From: JBMTVN01 sp046047235
GTDB lineage: Bacteria; Verrucomicrobiota; Verrucomicrobiia; Limisphaerales; JAHDYP01
DNA length: 52,496 nucleotides
Direction: 5' to 3'
Assembly: GCA_046047235.1 (NCBI GenBank)
Contig: JBJOII010000013.1
Coordinates: forward strand, 1-52,496
A model generated the notes under the pieces. The model searched no databases. It saw only the letters and a list, made by a program, of their open reading frames with translations, and had not been told where the DNA came from. Positions 8,480 through 16,465 of this stretch are shown in pieces. The translations under genes and the position numbers were made by a program. Numbering within the stretch: position 1 is the stretch's first letter; each line of letters opens with the position of its first letter.

Positions 8480-9577
8480 TCAGAACTGGCGGCTAGGGAA
8501 CTGGGAATGGACGCTGGAGCGGCCGAAGCCCCGGTTTGCGGTGGGTGCCGCGTTATTGAAAGGGAGGGCCATTGCTGGAGCCAGGCTGGAGGCGTCACGG
8601 CTGGAGCTTGGAGCTGCCAAGGCGCGGAGTGGGCTGGGTCCCTGGAGGTTGTTTTCTGATGGGGAGCGGGATTCGATACCGAGGCGGGAATCTCCCCAAT
8701 TTGCGGTTGCAGCGGACTGGTAATCCTGGCGTCGGTTGGGGAGGTAGGGGTTGAGTTCTTCGCGGGTGGAGTCTGCGTCCAGAAGGAGGGCGGAGTCAGT
8801 GCGTGGTGTATTGCGTGCAGTTGAGCTGGAGGGGGTGCCGATGAGGTCACGGATACTGCGAGTGGTTCGGCTGCCAGTGGAGAGAGGGCTGAGGGTGTCG
8901 GACTGGCCGGCGATGGCACGGTAAGGGGTTTGGTAGCTGGAGTTCTGCGGGGTGTTGGGCGAGTTTAGGCCTGCATTGCCGGATGGGGTGGCGGCTGAGG
9001 ACTGGAAGAGGCCGCTATTTTGGAAGAGGGGATCGAAGCTGCCACGGCTCGTGCTGATGGGCTGGAGGCTGCTGGAGAACTGGAGGCCTGTGTTTCCGGA
9101 GAGGTTAAAGGAATTTTGTGGTGGGGTATTGATGGAGGAGGAGGGGTTGCCTTCGGGGGCATTGCTGGCTTGTGGGGTGTTGTTTTGGGGGTTGTAGTCT
9201 TCTCTGACGCCGGCGGCCCTGTTAAACGCTGCGGCGGAGGGGCGGCCGTTTTCCGTTTCTGGCTCGAGCCAGTTGAGTTCGTTGGAGTTCTGGTTGTTGC
9301 GCTCGGATGTAGCGGGGCGTGGGGTGGACCAGTTCCCGGAGGATGCGGGGCTGGAGGAGGAGCTAAAGGACCGGTTCAGCAGGGCGGCTTCATCGCGGAG
9401 GCTGGAGCGGTTTTGCTCTTTGCTGGTGAGGGGGAGCGTGTTTTTTGAGGTTTTATCGGAGGAGAAACTGAGGCCTTGGGGCTGGGGTTGCGGGGCTGGG
9501 GTTTCCTGGGCATGGGCAGCGAGCAGGGAGCAAGCCAAGGCCAGAGCCAAGGAAGTTAATTGAGTTTTATGAGTCAT
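8480..9577 (-). CDS. Secreted Ser/Asn/Pro-rich low-complexity protein
   Basis: A putative exported protein of 365 aa from the ATG at 9577 (an ATG four codons upstream is possible). The N-terminus is a clean signal peptide: a basic start, the hydrophobic LTSLALALACSLLAAHAQ, and cleavage expected after AHA. The rest is almost free of regular secondary structure and rich in Ser, Asn, Thr, Pro and Gln, with recurring short phrases such as SSSSSPAS, NTPQNSS, and NPYLPNRRQDYQS. No catalytic motif or transmembrane segment is visible. Open reading over 1.1 kb with biased protein composition and a good signal peptide argues it is real. It may be a surface, linker or matrix protein; no family recognised. 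Convergent with pilB. Confidence 0.65.
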   Translation of the reverse strand: MTHKTQLTSLALALACSLLAAHAQETPAPQPQPQGLSFSSDKTSKNTLPLTSKEQNRSSLRDEAALLNRSFSSSSSPASSGNWSTPRPATSERNNQNSNELNWLEPETENGRPSAAAFNRAAGVREDYNPQNNTPQASNAPEGNPSSSINTPPQNSFNLSGNTGLQFSSSLQPISTSRGSFDPLFQNSGLFQSSAATPSGNAGLNSPNTPQNSSYQTPYRAIAGQSDTLSPLSTGSRTTRSIRDLIGTPSSSTARNTPRTDSALLLDADSTREELNPYLPNRRQDYQSAATANWGDSRLGIESRSPSENNLQGPSPLRALAAPSSSRDASSLAPAMALPFNNAAPTANRGFGRSSVHSQFPSRQF

Positions 9578-9676
9578 TGCAACCGCCATGCAAGTAGCAA
9601 AACCTACTGACCTTTAGAGGGTGCGTCAAAGCAAAGCGTTCAAAACCGGGGGCGTGTTTTTTGGGGGTGGGCGGGG

Positions 9677-10351
9677 TTAGCGTCCGCCGTTGAGGCAGGC
9701 TTCGTAGAGCCACCCGGCGGTTTCGGAGATGGTGGTTTTGATGCCATCGCTGGATTTCCACCAGTGTTCGGGATCATAGCTCTGGGGTGGGAGTGAGATG
9801 ATTCCGACGGGGCAGTGGGGGGCGAGGACCTTTTGGTAGACTGCGTAGGATCTGCGGGCGTGGGGGCCGACGGAGATTACATTGATACCGGCGGGGTGGA
9901 TGTGGGATTGGGTGAGGAGGTCTTGCACGCTGGTGGCACTGACGAAGGTGCGATTGCGCAGCACATTTGGGGCGGGTGCCGAAGCCAGTGAGTTGGAGTT
10001 CATGCCTAATTCCAGGAGAGATTTGTAGGCTAGTTCGGCGTACGTGTCCGCGCCGGTGATGAGAGAGCCTTGGTCGAGGGGGCCGCCGCTGGCGATGAGC
10101 AGGTCGTATTGACCCCGGTTGAATTCGGTGATGGCTGAGGACATGGCATAATCGGGGGACCAACCTTCGATCACGAGCACATTGGCATGGACGGGTTGGG
10201 TGAGGGAGAGGAAGTGGTGCAGGTATTTGAGAGTGAGGAGAGTGAGGGAGGCGATGGCGGACAGGAGGGCGAGGGTGAGTGGCCATCGGGGTATCCAGAG
10301 GGTCACGGGGCGGAACCATTTGGAGCGTTGGGGCTCGAATGGTTTTTGCAT
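9677..10351 (-). CDS. DUF218 (YdcF/SanA-like) membrane-anchored protein
   Basis: A 224-residue protein with one N-terminal membrane anchor (LTLALLSAIASLTLLTLKYL) and a periplasmic domain of the DUF218/YdcF family. The domain opens with ANVLVIEGWSPDYAMSSAI, has the polar YDLLIASGGPLDQG turn, then TYAELAYKSLLELGM and NRTFVSATSVQDLLT, and ends with the INVISVGPHARRSYAVYQKV strand. The conserved order V-x-x-G-W/G, S-G-G, R-T, and H-x-R-R matches the family. Members are proposed to act in envelope polysaccharide or vancomycin-resistance-type barrier functions, but the activity is unknown. The ATG at 10351 places the anchor near the N-terminus. Confidence 0.7.
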   Translation of the reverse strand: MQKPFEPQRSKWFRPVTLWIPRWPLTLALLSAIASLTLLTLKYLHHFLSLTQPVHANVLVIEGWSPDYAMSSAITEFNRGQYDLLIASGGPLDQGSLITGADTYAELAYKSLLELGMNSNSLASAPAPNVLRNRTFVSATSVQDLLTQSHIHPAGINVISVGPHARRSYAVYQKVLAPHCPVGIISLPPQSYDPEHWWKSSDGIKTTISETAGWLYEACLNGGR

Positions 10352-10586
10352 GGGGGGAGCGTGCCTTGGCTGGGGCAGGTTGGCAACCGGATAGCTCGGG
10401 ACGCAATGCAGTTGCAGTACAGGCACACTGCTGGCTGGGATTGGCAGCAGGGTGGGTGGCTGAGCGGGATTCTACAACCTATTGGGGATCATGACTATGC
10501 GAGCGTCCATTGGATTTGGCAGGCTGCTAGCTATGGTAGAAGAGGACAAGTTGCAGTGAGTGCTGCGTGCTTGTTCATTCTGCGCA

Positions 10587-10616
10587 GGAGAACGCCGGAT
10601 ACGTCCGGCGTTCTCC
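10587..10616 (-). terminator. Perfect 13-bp hairpin downstream of the Gfo/Idh gene
   Basis: GGAGAACGCCGGA (10587-10599) and its exact reverse complement (10604-10616) flank a TACG tetraloop. It lies 33 bases past the stop of the minus-strand gene at 10649. There is no T-tract on either strand, so it is either a U-less terminator or an mRNA 3' stabiliser. Confidence 0.5.
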
Positions 10617-10648
10617 ATGTACGATTATCTGGTTGATTTGGGTGGGGG

Positions 10649-12073
10649 TTAGAGGGTCCAGCCGTCGCGATAGCTTCGTCGGAGGAAGGGGTTGGCTTCT
10701 TCGACATTGGGGATGCTGACGTTTTTGGGATCCCAGAGGAGTTTAGTGGTGGTGAGAATTTGGCGGAGTTCGACGCGCAGGGCGACATTGCCGAGGAGGA
10801 CAATTTCTGCGAGGGGGCCGGCCCAATCGAAGTTGGAAGCGGCGGGGCGTTCTCCGCGGCAGGCTTCGATCCATTCCTGGTAGTGGCCGGTGGAGCGCCA
10901 GATGGACTCAGGGATTTCTCCCACTTCATTTCGGCGGGCTTCGGGGAAGAGTCGGTTGCCGAGGATGAATCCGTCGGTTCCTATGATGAGGCGTCCGTTA
11001 TCGCCCATGAGTTCACCTTCGGGGAGGTCTGCGGGGCGGGGGGGGCGCAGGCCACCATCGTACCAGACCACTTTGATTTCGGGGCGGTCGGGTTGGGCGG
11101 CGAACTGGTAAGTGATGGTGGAGGCGAGGGGGAACGTCTCGTTATTGACCCGGGACGAGGCGGCCTGGATGCTGACTGGGTGGATGGACTGGGCTACTTC
11201 GTTGTCATCGAATTGGAGTTTATCGCGGTAGACGACGGGGGAGCCGAGTTTTAGGGCGCGGAAGACGGGGTCCAAGGCGTGGCAGCCGATATCGCCGAGG
11301 GCACCGGTACCGAAGTCCCACCAGCCGCGCCAGCGGAAGGGGGCATAGGCGGGGTGGTAGGGCCGTTCGGGGGCGGGGCCGAGCCAGAGGTCCCAGGCCA
11401 TGGTTTCGGGGATGGGCGGGGTGTCGGATGGGCGATCGACGCCTTGGGGCCAGTATTCGCCGAAGAGGCCACGGGAGGGGCGGTCGGTCCAGATGTGTGC
11501 TTCGAGGACTTTACCGATGGCGCCGCTCCAGATCATTTCGCAGAGTCGGCGGGTTTCTTCGGAGGCGGCGCCCTGGTTGCCCATTTGGGTGGCGACGCGC
11601 TTTTTGCGGGCGTAATTGGCGACCTGTCGGGCTTCCCAGACGGAGTGGGTGAGTGGTTTTTCGCAATAGACGTGTTTGCCGTGGTGGAGGGCGGCCATCG
11701 AGGCGAAGGCGTGATGGTGGTCGGGGGTGGCGACGAGGACGGCATCGATTTCCTTCATTTCCTCGAGCATGAGGCGGTAGTCCTTGAAGCGTTTGGCGTC
11801 CGGCCAGTTTTTGAACGTGCCATCGGCGTAGCGCCAATCGACGTCGCAGAGGGCGACGACATTGACCTGGTTCGTAGCGGTGAGCTGGTTGAGGTCGCTG
11901 CGGCCTTGGCCGCCTATGCCGACGGCGGCGAGGTTTAGCTTATTATTGGCGGAGGTGGCGCCGTTGAGGCCGAGGATATGGCCTGGCAGGACTTGGAAGG
12001 CGGCGGCGGCGAGGGATGACCGTTGGAGGAATTTACGGCGCGACAGATTATTGGGGGTGGGGTTTTGTCTCAT
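10649..12073 (-). CDS. Tat-exported Gfo/Idh/MocA-family oxidoreductase
   Basis: NAD(P)-dependent sugar-type dehydrogenase family protein, 474 aa. The N-terminus is a Tat signal (SRRKFLQRSSLAAAAFQVLP), predicting export of the folded, cofactor-loaded enzyme. The Rossmann part starts at LNLAAVGIGGQGRSDLNQL and contains the family motif VATPDHHHAFASMAALHHGK and VYCEKPLTHSVWEARQV (EKP is the catalytic/nicotinamide-site motif). The C-terminal part has WDLWLGPAPERPYHPAY and GTGALGDIGCHALDPVFRAL, where D-x-x-x-H is the substrate-side motif. Such Tat-exported forms are abundant in Verrucomicrobiota and Planctomycetota; their substrates are usually unknown. It stands alone with its own 3' hairpin. Confidence 0.88.
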   Translation of the reverse strand: MRQNPTPNNLSRRKFLQRSSLAAAAFQVLPGHILGLNGATSANNKLNLAAVGIGGQGRSDLNQLTATNQVNVVALCDVDWRYADGTFKNWPDAKRFKDYRLMLEEMKEIDAVLVATPDHHHAFASMAALHHGKHVYCEKPLTHSVWEARQVANYARKKRVATQMGNQGAASEETRRLCEMIWSGAIGKVLEAHIWTDRPSRGLFGEYWPQGVDRPSDTPPIPETMAWDLWLGPAPERPYHPAYAPFRWRGWWDFGTGALGDIGCHALDPVFRALKLGSPVVYRDKLQFDDNEVAQSIHPVSIQAASSRVNNETFPLASTITYQFAAQPDRPEIKVVWYDGGLRPPRPADLPEGELMGDNGRLIIGTDGFILGNRLFPEARRNEVGEIPESIWRSTGHYQEWIEACRGERPAASNFDWAGPLAEIVLLGNVALRVELRQILTTTKLLWDPKNVSIPNVEEANPFLRRSYRDGWTL

Positions 12074-12230
12074 GATGTTCGGGGAGGGGGGGTGGTTATA
12101 GACCGGGAGGACGCCAAGGTGAGATCGAGTTGCGATCTGCGGCGATCCGGGGACATGGGGTGGATTATGTTGTCGGCCAGGGTTTGTGGCGACAGCAAAA
12201 ACGCGGTTGGGAGGATTTTTCGTGGAGTTG

Positions 12231-12644
12231 TCAGGCGCCCTTTTGCGGGGGCTGAGGGGAGAGGCGGACGACGAGCGGGATACTACTTTGGTGGCGGCCG
12301 TCGATGGAGACCTGGATGCCGTAGTGGCCGGCCTTTTCCAACTTTAGGTGCTGGATATTGATGATGAAGTTACGGGAGAGGATGCTGGCGTCTGCGTTGA
12401 AGGTGATTTCGGCGGGGATATCGATGCTGGGCATGACTGACTGGCCGTCTTCATCCACGAGGGTGATGCGGATGGTGTGCGGGCCTTCTTCGATCCGGTT
12501 AAAGACGATCCGGAGTGCGATGGAGCAATGGGGGTGAACGGCGGGGAGTTTGGGGGCGATGATGGTATCGAAGGTGCCGAGGAGGTTGAGTTTGCCGCTG
12601 TAATCGGTGGCGGCATCGCAGAGGACTGCTACTTGGACATCCAT
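12231..12644 (-). CDS. DUF6941-type small protein
   Basis: A 137-residue soluble protein starting MDVQVAVLCDAATDYSGKLN and continuing LLGTFDTIIAPKLPAVHPH. The rest is a predicted beta-sandwich (SIALRIVFNRIEEGPHTIRI, then GHYGIQVSIDGRHQSSIPL). The opening C-D-x-A-x-x-x-x-G-K-L-x-x-x-G-x-F-D-x-I and the P-x-x-H-P-x-C/F turn are what I associate with the DUF6941 family; no biochemical function is known. It is divergent from the RNase H-like gene at 12810, leaving a shared 165-base intergenic region. Confidence 0.6.
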   Translation of the reverse strand: MDVQVAVLCDAATDYSGKLNLLGTFDTIIAPKLPAVHPHCSIALRIVFNRIEEGPHTIRITLVDEDGQSVMPSIDIPAEITFNADASILSRNFIINIQHLKLEKAGHYGIQVSIDGRHQSSIPLVVRLSPQPPQKGA

Positions 12645-12809
12645 GGCAATGGTTTCTGGTGTAGGGGAATTATTGAAGTGTTGATCACCGCGGTGGAGGA
12701 GGATAGGGGTGGGTGGGTGGGGGAGGGAAGCATGATATGCGGGATTTCTTTTTTCGGGTGGGTTCGGGGCTTGGCTGGAGGGATGGAGTTGTACAGAGTG
12801 GCCCCTCAG

Positions 12810-13346
12810 ATGCGGAACATTGTCTATTTTGACTTAGAGACTCAGAAATCGGCTGAGGAAGTGGGCGGGTGGAATCACATTTCCGACATGGGGATGAGTG
12901 TGGGGGTGTTATATGGGACTGCGTGGGGAGAGTATCGAATTTATGATGAGCGTCGGGTGAACGAGCTGATTTCGGATCTGCAGCGGGCGGATTTGGTGGT
13001 GGGTTTCAACCATTTACGTTTCGACTACGAAGTTTTGCATGGCTACACCCCTTTTGATTTCCGGCAGTTACCGACTTTGGATCTGATGGTGGATTTGCAG
13101 AAGATTTTGAATCATCGGCTTTCGTTGGATGCGATTGCCTCGGAGACGTTGGGGGTGGAGAAGACGTCTGAGGGATTGCAGGCCATCAAGTGGTTTAAGG
13201 AGGGGAAGATGATGGAGATTGCGGAGTATTGTTGTTACGACGTGAAGATCACGAAGATCGTTCACGAATTCGGGGTTCAGCACCGTCAGGTTTTTTACAA
13301 GAACCGGTTTGGGAACCGGCTCTCTGTGGAAGTGAACTGGGGCTAG
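12810..13346 (+). CDS. RNase H-like 3'-5' exonuclease-fold protein
   Basis: A 178-residue protein with the DEDD-type nuclease pattern: Exo I FDLETQ (residues 7-12), Exo II VVGFNHLRFDYEVLHGY (N and D retained) and Exo III AEYCCYDVKITK (YxxxD). The middle carries LSLDAIASETLGVEKTSEGL. Similar stand-alone proteins of this size occur in PVC bacteria, annotated only as ribonuclease H-like. The start at 12810 puts Exo I at the N-terminus, as usual. Alternatives are the ATG at 12783 and the ATG at 12732, which has GGAGGG four bases upstream but would add an odd hydrophobic leader. Nucleic-acid substrate unknown. Confidence 0.75.
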   Translation: MRNIVYFDLETQKSAEEVGGWNHISDMGMSVGVLYGTAWGEYRIYDERRVNELISDLQRADLVVGFNHLRFDYEVLHGYTPFDFRQLPTLDLMVDLQKILNHRLSLDAIASETLGVEKTSEGLQAIKWFKEGKMMEIAEYCCYDVKITKIVHEFGVQHRQVFYKNRFGNRLSVEVNWG

Positions 13347-13351
13347 TCTGG

Positions 13352-14809
13352 TCAGGCTGAGTAGTCGAGGTAGACTGTTTTGGTGCGGGTATAGAAGTCG
13401 ATAGCCTGGGGGCCTTGTTCGCGGTAGGTATCGGTGCTGGACTTTTTCACTCCGCCGAAGGGGGCTTGGAGGGCGAGTCCGGTGGAGATCTGGTTGACTT
13501 TGACCACGCCAGCCTCGATGCGGTCGGTGTATTGCATGGCGCGTTTGAGGTCGCGGGTGACGATCGAGGCGGAGAGGCCGGCTTCCACGCTATTGGCGAC
13601 TTGGATGGCTTCCTCGAAGTTATCGACGGGTACCACGGCGATCACGGGGCCGAAGACTTCTTCACAGGCGATGCGTTGGTCGGGGAGGACGTTACTCAGG
13701 ACTGTGGGGGCGATGAAGTGGCCGTGCGCGAGGTCGCCTTCGGTGAGGGGGTTGCCGCCGCAGACGAGAGTTGCGCCTTGGGACTTGGCGATCTCGACGT
13801 AGTTGAGGTTGGTTTCGAGCTGGGCCTTATTGATTGCGGGGCCCATTTGGGTTTTGGGGTTCAGGCCGTTGCCGACCTCGATGCTTTTGGTTTGGGCGAC
13901 CAATTTTTCGAGGAAGAGTTCGAGTACAGATTTTTCGACGAGCACGCGGCTGGTGGCGGTGCAGGCTTGGCCGGTCAGGCCGAAACCTGCTTTGACCACG
14001 AGCGTGGCGGCGAGGTCGAGGTCGGCATCTGCCAAGACGATGGTGGGGTTTTTGCCACCCATTTCCATTTGGGATCGGGCCATGCGTTTAGCGAGTTGTT
14101 GATGGATGCCTTGGCCGACGGTGTAGGAGCCGGTGAAGGAGAGAGCGCTCACTGCGGGGTGGTCGGCCAGAGTGCCACCGACAGATTTGCCTTCGCCGAC
14201 GACGATATTGGCGACGCCAGGGGGGAGGCCGGCTTCTATGAGTGCCAGGCCGATTTCGAGGCTAAGGGCCGGGGCGGCGGAGGCGGGTTTAAGGACGGCG
14301 GTATTTCCTGCCACGAGTGCGGGGGCCAATTTCCAGGCGGGGATGGCGATGGGGAAATTCCAGGGTGTGATGAGGCCTACGACGCCGAGGGGTTGGCGTT
14401 GGGTATAGAGGAGGATATCGGGGAAGTCATGGGGAATGGTTTGGCCACCGAGCGTGTAACTGATGCCCCCGAAGAACCGGAAGATATCGATGGCGCGTTG
14501 GACTTCGCCGGTGGACTCCGCGAGGGTTTTGCCTTCCTCGCGGGTGAGGAGCTCGGCGAGTTGGGGCTTGCGTGCTTCCAGGATCTGCGAGGTTTTGGCC
14601 AGGACGCGGCCACGGGCGACCGGGGTGGTGTGGGCCCACGCCGGGAAGGCGGCTTGGGCGGCATTGATGGCTTGCTGTGCGTCCTCCTGGTCACCGAGCG
14701 GGTATTGGGCGACCGTTTCCCTGGTATCGGCGGGATTTTGAGTTTGGAAGGACTTTCCGGAGGCAGCGTTTGTCCACTGGCCGTTGATAAGATTCTGGTA
14801 GGTGCGCAT
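13352..14809 (-). CDS. NAD(P)-dependent aldehyde dehydrogenase (semialdehyde dehydrogenase type)
   Basis: A 485-residue ALDH-superfamily enzyme that oxidises an aldehyde to a carboxylate. Visible motifs are the GVVGLITPWNFPIAIPAWKL cofactor segment (N and the later K), LKPASAAPALSLEIG, FTGSYTVGQGI, EMGGKNPTIVLADADLDLAA (catalytic Glu) and GQACTATSRVLVEKSV (nucleophile Cys near residue 283), then CEEVFGPVIAVVP and PFGGVKKSST. The CTATSRV context is frequent in alpha-ketoglutarate or succinate semialdehyde dehydrogenases, but the substrate cannot be fixed from the sequence. The ATG at 14809 is chosen; nine upstream in-frame residues are cysteine-rich and unlike the family. Only five bases separate its stop from that of the convergent nuclease gene. 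Confidence 0.88.
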   Translation of the reverse strand: MRTYQNLINGQWTNAASGKSFQTQNPADTRETVAQYPLGDQEDAQQAINAAQAAFPAWAHTTPVARGRVLAKTSQILEARKPQLAELLTREEGKTLAESTGEVQRAIDIFRFFGGISYTLGGQTIPHDFPDILLYTQRQPLGVVGLITPWNFPIAIPAWKLAPALVAGNTAVLKPASAAPALSLEIGLALIEAGLPPGVANIVVGEGKSVGGTLADHPAVSALSFTGSYTVGQGIHQQLAKRMARSQMEMGGKNPTIVLADADLDLAATLVVKAGFGLTGQACTATSRVLVEKSVLELFLEKLVAQTKSIEVGNGLNPKTQMGPAINKAQLETNLNYVEIAKSQGATLVCGGNPLTEGDLAHGHFIAPTVLSNVLPDQRIACEEVFGPVIAVVPVDNFEEAIQVANSVEAGLSASIVTRDLKRAMQYTDRIEAGVVKVNQISTGLALQAPFGGVKKSSTDTYREQGPQAIDFYTRTKTVYLDYSA

Positions 14810-14899
14810 GGCTTGGCAGTATGAGCAGCAAGGCATAGCACACTGGGGTGGGGGCGGGTAGTCAGAAGTGTTCTGCGAGCGGCCGGTGGGGAAAGCAGC

Positions 14900-14924
14900 A
14901 AGGCCGAGCTGGAAGCTCGGCCTT
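14900..14924. repeat. Perfect 11-bp inverted repeat in the 343-base gap 14810-15152
   Basis: AAGGCCGAGCT (14900-14910), loop GGA, then AGCTCGGCCTT (14914-14924). It lies between the divergent aldehyde dehydrogenase and beta-propeller genes, so it is not a simple 3' terminator for either. It has the look of a dispersed intergenic palindrome. The rest of the gap shows no tRNA or small gene; an 18-bp palindrome follows at 15061. Confidence 0.5.
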
Positions 14925-15060
14925 TACACTATGAGAACCGGAAAACCGGATCGTTTGGCTGTCTTGCCTGGTGCGGCGCGGCGGACTTACGCCTTACACA
15001 CGGAACCGCTCTTCTGCACCAACGACGCTATTACTCTAGTCGAGTTTTTGTTTTCGGGTA

Positions 15061-15078
15061 GTCACCAGTACTGGTGAC
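15061..15078. promoter_or_regulatory. 18-bp perfect palindrome, candidate operator
   Basis: GTCACCAGTACTGGTGAC is exactly self-complementary with no loop, which suits a dimeric DNA-binding protein better than an RNA hairpin. It lies 75 bases upstream of the beta-propeller gene start at 15153. No cognate regulator is identified in the window. Confidence 0.45.
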
Positions 15079-15152
15079 ACGCTGGGGACAGAGATTTTGA
15101 GGGCTGTGATTTGCCTTCGCTGGGGGAGCTGAGTATCGTCTGGGCAACTCCG

Positions 15153-16418
15153 ATGAAGATTATGAACCAGAACATTCTGCGCTGTACACCGTTGGCGGTG
15201 GCCGGGTTGGTTTTATTTGCGGTTGAGTCAAGGTCAGGAGACTGGCCTCAGTGGCGGGGTCCGGATCGGACCGATTTATCGGAGGAGAAGGGGCTTTTGG
15301 GGAGTTGGCCGGATGGTGGGCCGAAGCGGGCCTGGTTGTATGCTCAGGCGGGGAAGGGGTATTCGGGGCCGGCGATTGTGGGTGGCAAGCTTCTGATTAT
15401 GGGCAGTGAGGTGGTGGAGGGGAAGGAGATGGAGGTGATGATGGCACTCGATGCTGAGAAGGGGGGCAAGCTTTGGAGTGCGCCCTTGACCCCGCTGTTT
15501 GACAATCGCTGGGGGCATGGTTCGAGAGGGACGCCCAGCGTGGAGGGGGGGATGGTTTATGGGATGACGGGGAACGGGACCCTGGTGTGTGTGCAGTTGG
15601 CGGATGGCAAGGAGGTCTGGAGGGTTTCCATGACTGAGGATTTGGGCGGCGAGGTTCCGGGGTGGGGTTACACCGAATCGGTTTTGGTGGATGAGGGGCG
15701 GGTGATTTGCACGCCTGGCGGCAGCAAGGGTACGATGGCGGCGCTGGAGGCCAAGACGGGGAAAGTGCTTTGGCGCTCGGGTGGTTTTACGGAGGGGGCA
15801 CAATACGCGTCGCCGATTGTGGTCACGCATGGAGGTGTCAGGCAGTATGTTCAACTGACGATGAAGGTGTTGGCCGGGGTGGATGCGAAGGATGGCAAGC
15901 TGCTTTGGCAGAGTGACTGGCCGGGGCGCACGGCGGTGATTCCCACGCCGATTGAGCGGGATGGCTATGTTTACATCACTTCGGGGTATGGGGTGGGGTG
16001 CAAGCTGGTGAAGTTGGGTGGGGCTATGCCGGAGGATGTGTATCAGAACCGGGAGATGAAGAACCATCATGGCGGGGTGATTTTGTTGGGGGATTATGTT
16101 TACGGGCATTCGGACGGGGTGGATTGGGTTTGCCAGAACTTCAAGACGGGGGAGGTGAAGTGGACTTCTGACAAGCTGGGCAAGGGGGCGATCGGGTATG
16201 CGGACGGGCATTTCTACTGTGTGGATGAGGGATCTGGCACGGTGGTATTAATTGAGGCATCTCCGGAGGGTTGGAATGAGAAGGGGCGTTTTACGTTGGA
16301 TCCGCAGAGCAGCATTCGTGAGCGGAGCGGGAGGATTTGGACTCATCCGGTGATTTCGAATGGTCGGCTTTATCTGCGGGACCAGGAGTATATCTATTGC
16401 TTTGATGTGCGGGGTTGA
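15153..16418 (+). CDS. Exported PQQ-type beta-propeller protein
   Basis: A 421-residue putative periplasmic beta-propeller. A signal peptide (CTPLAVAGLVLFAVESRSG) is followed by DWPQWRGPDRTDLSEEKGLL, the opening seen in PQQ-like WD repeat proteins of Planctomycetota and Verrucomicrobiota. Repeats with the A/L-D-A/L-x-x-G-K-x-x-W blade motif follow: ALDAEKGGKLWSAPL, VQLADGKEVWRVS, ALEAKTGKVLWRSGG, GVDAKDGKLLWQSDW, and CQNFKTGEVKWTSDKL. True quinoprotein dehydrogenase residues (the disulfide ring and the W-rich floor) are not evident, so it is probably a binding or scaffold propeller. ATG at 15153 gives the signal peptide. The downstream esterase starts 47 bases after its stop, suggesting co-transcription. 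Confidence 0.8.
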   Translation: MKIMNQNILRCTPLAVAGLVLFAVESRSGDWPQWRGPDRTDLSEEKGLLGSWPDGGPKRAWLYAQAGKGYSGPAIVGGKLLIMGSEVVEGKEMEVMMALDAEKGGKLWSAPLTPLFDNRWGHGSRGTPSVEGGMVYGMTGNGTLVCVQLADGKEVWRVSMTEDLGGEVPGWGYTESVLVDEGRVICTPGGSKGTMAALEAKTGKVLWRSGGFTEGAQYASPIVVTHGGVRQYVQLTMKVLAGVDAKDGKLLWQSDWPGRTAVIPTPIERDGYVYITSGYGVGCKLVKLGGAMPEDVYQNREMKNHHGGVILLGDYVYGHSDGVDWVCQNFKTGEVKWTSDKLGKGAIGYADGHFYCVDEGSGTVVLIEASPEGWNEKGRFTLDPQSSIRERSGRIWTHPVISNGRLYLRDQEYIYCFDVRG

Positions 16419-16465
16419 GGGATGAGCGGGATTGCGTGGTCATGCGGGACGGTTATGATGCCCGC

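Noticed and set aside
13415..14824. Long + strand open frame (about 469 codons) opposite the aldehyde dehydrogenase
   Set aside because: It is the antisense of a clear ALDH with all catalytic motifs; the translation is Gly/Asp/Glu-rich without family sequence, as expected from GC-rich codon bias.
14930..15060. Possible tRNA or small RNA in the gap before the beta-propeller gene
   Set aside because: No cloverleaf arms, no TTCRA T-loop and no CCA-adjacent acceptor stem could be assembled.
15276..16211. Minus-strand frame of 311 codons inside the beta-propeller gene
   Set aside because: Pro/His/Arg-rich translation without motifs, antisense to regular propeller repeats.
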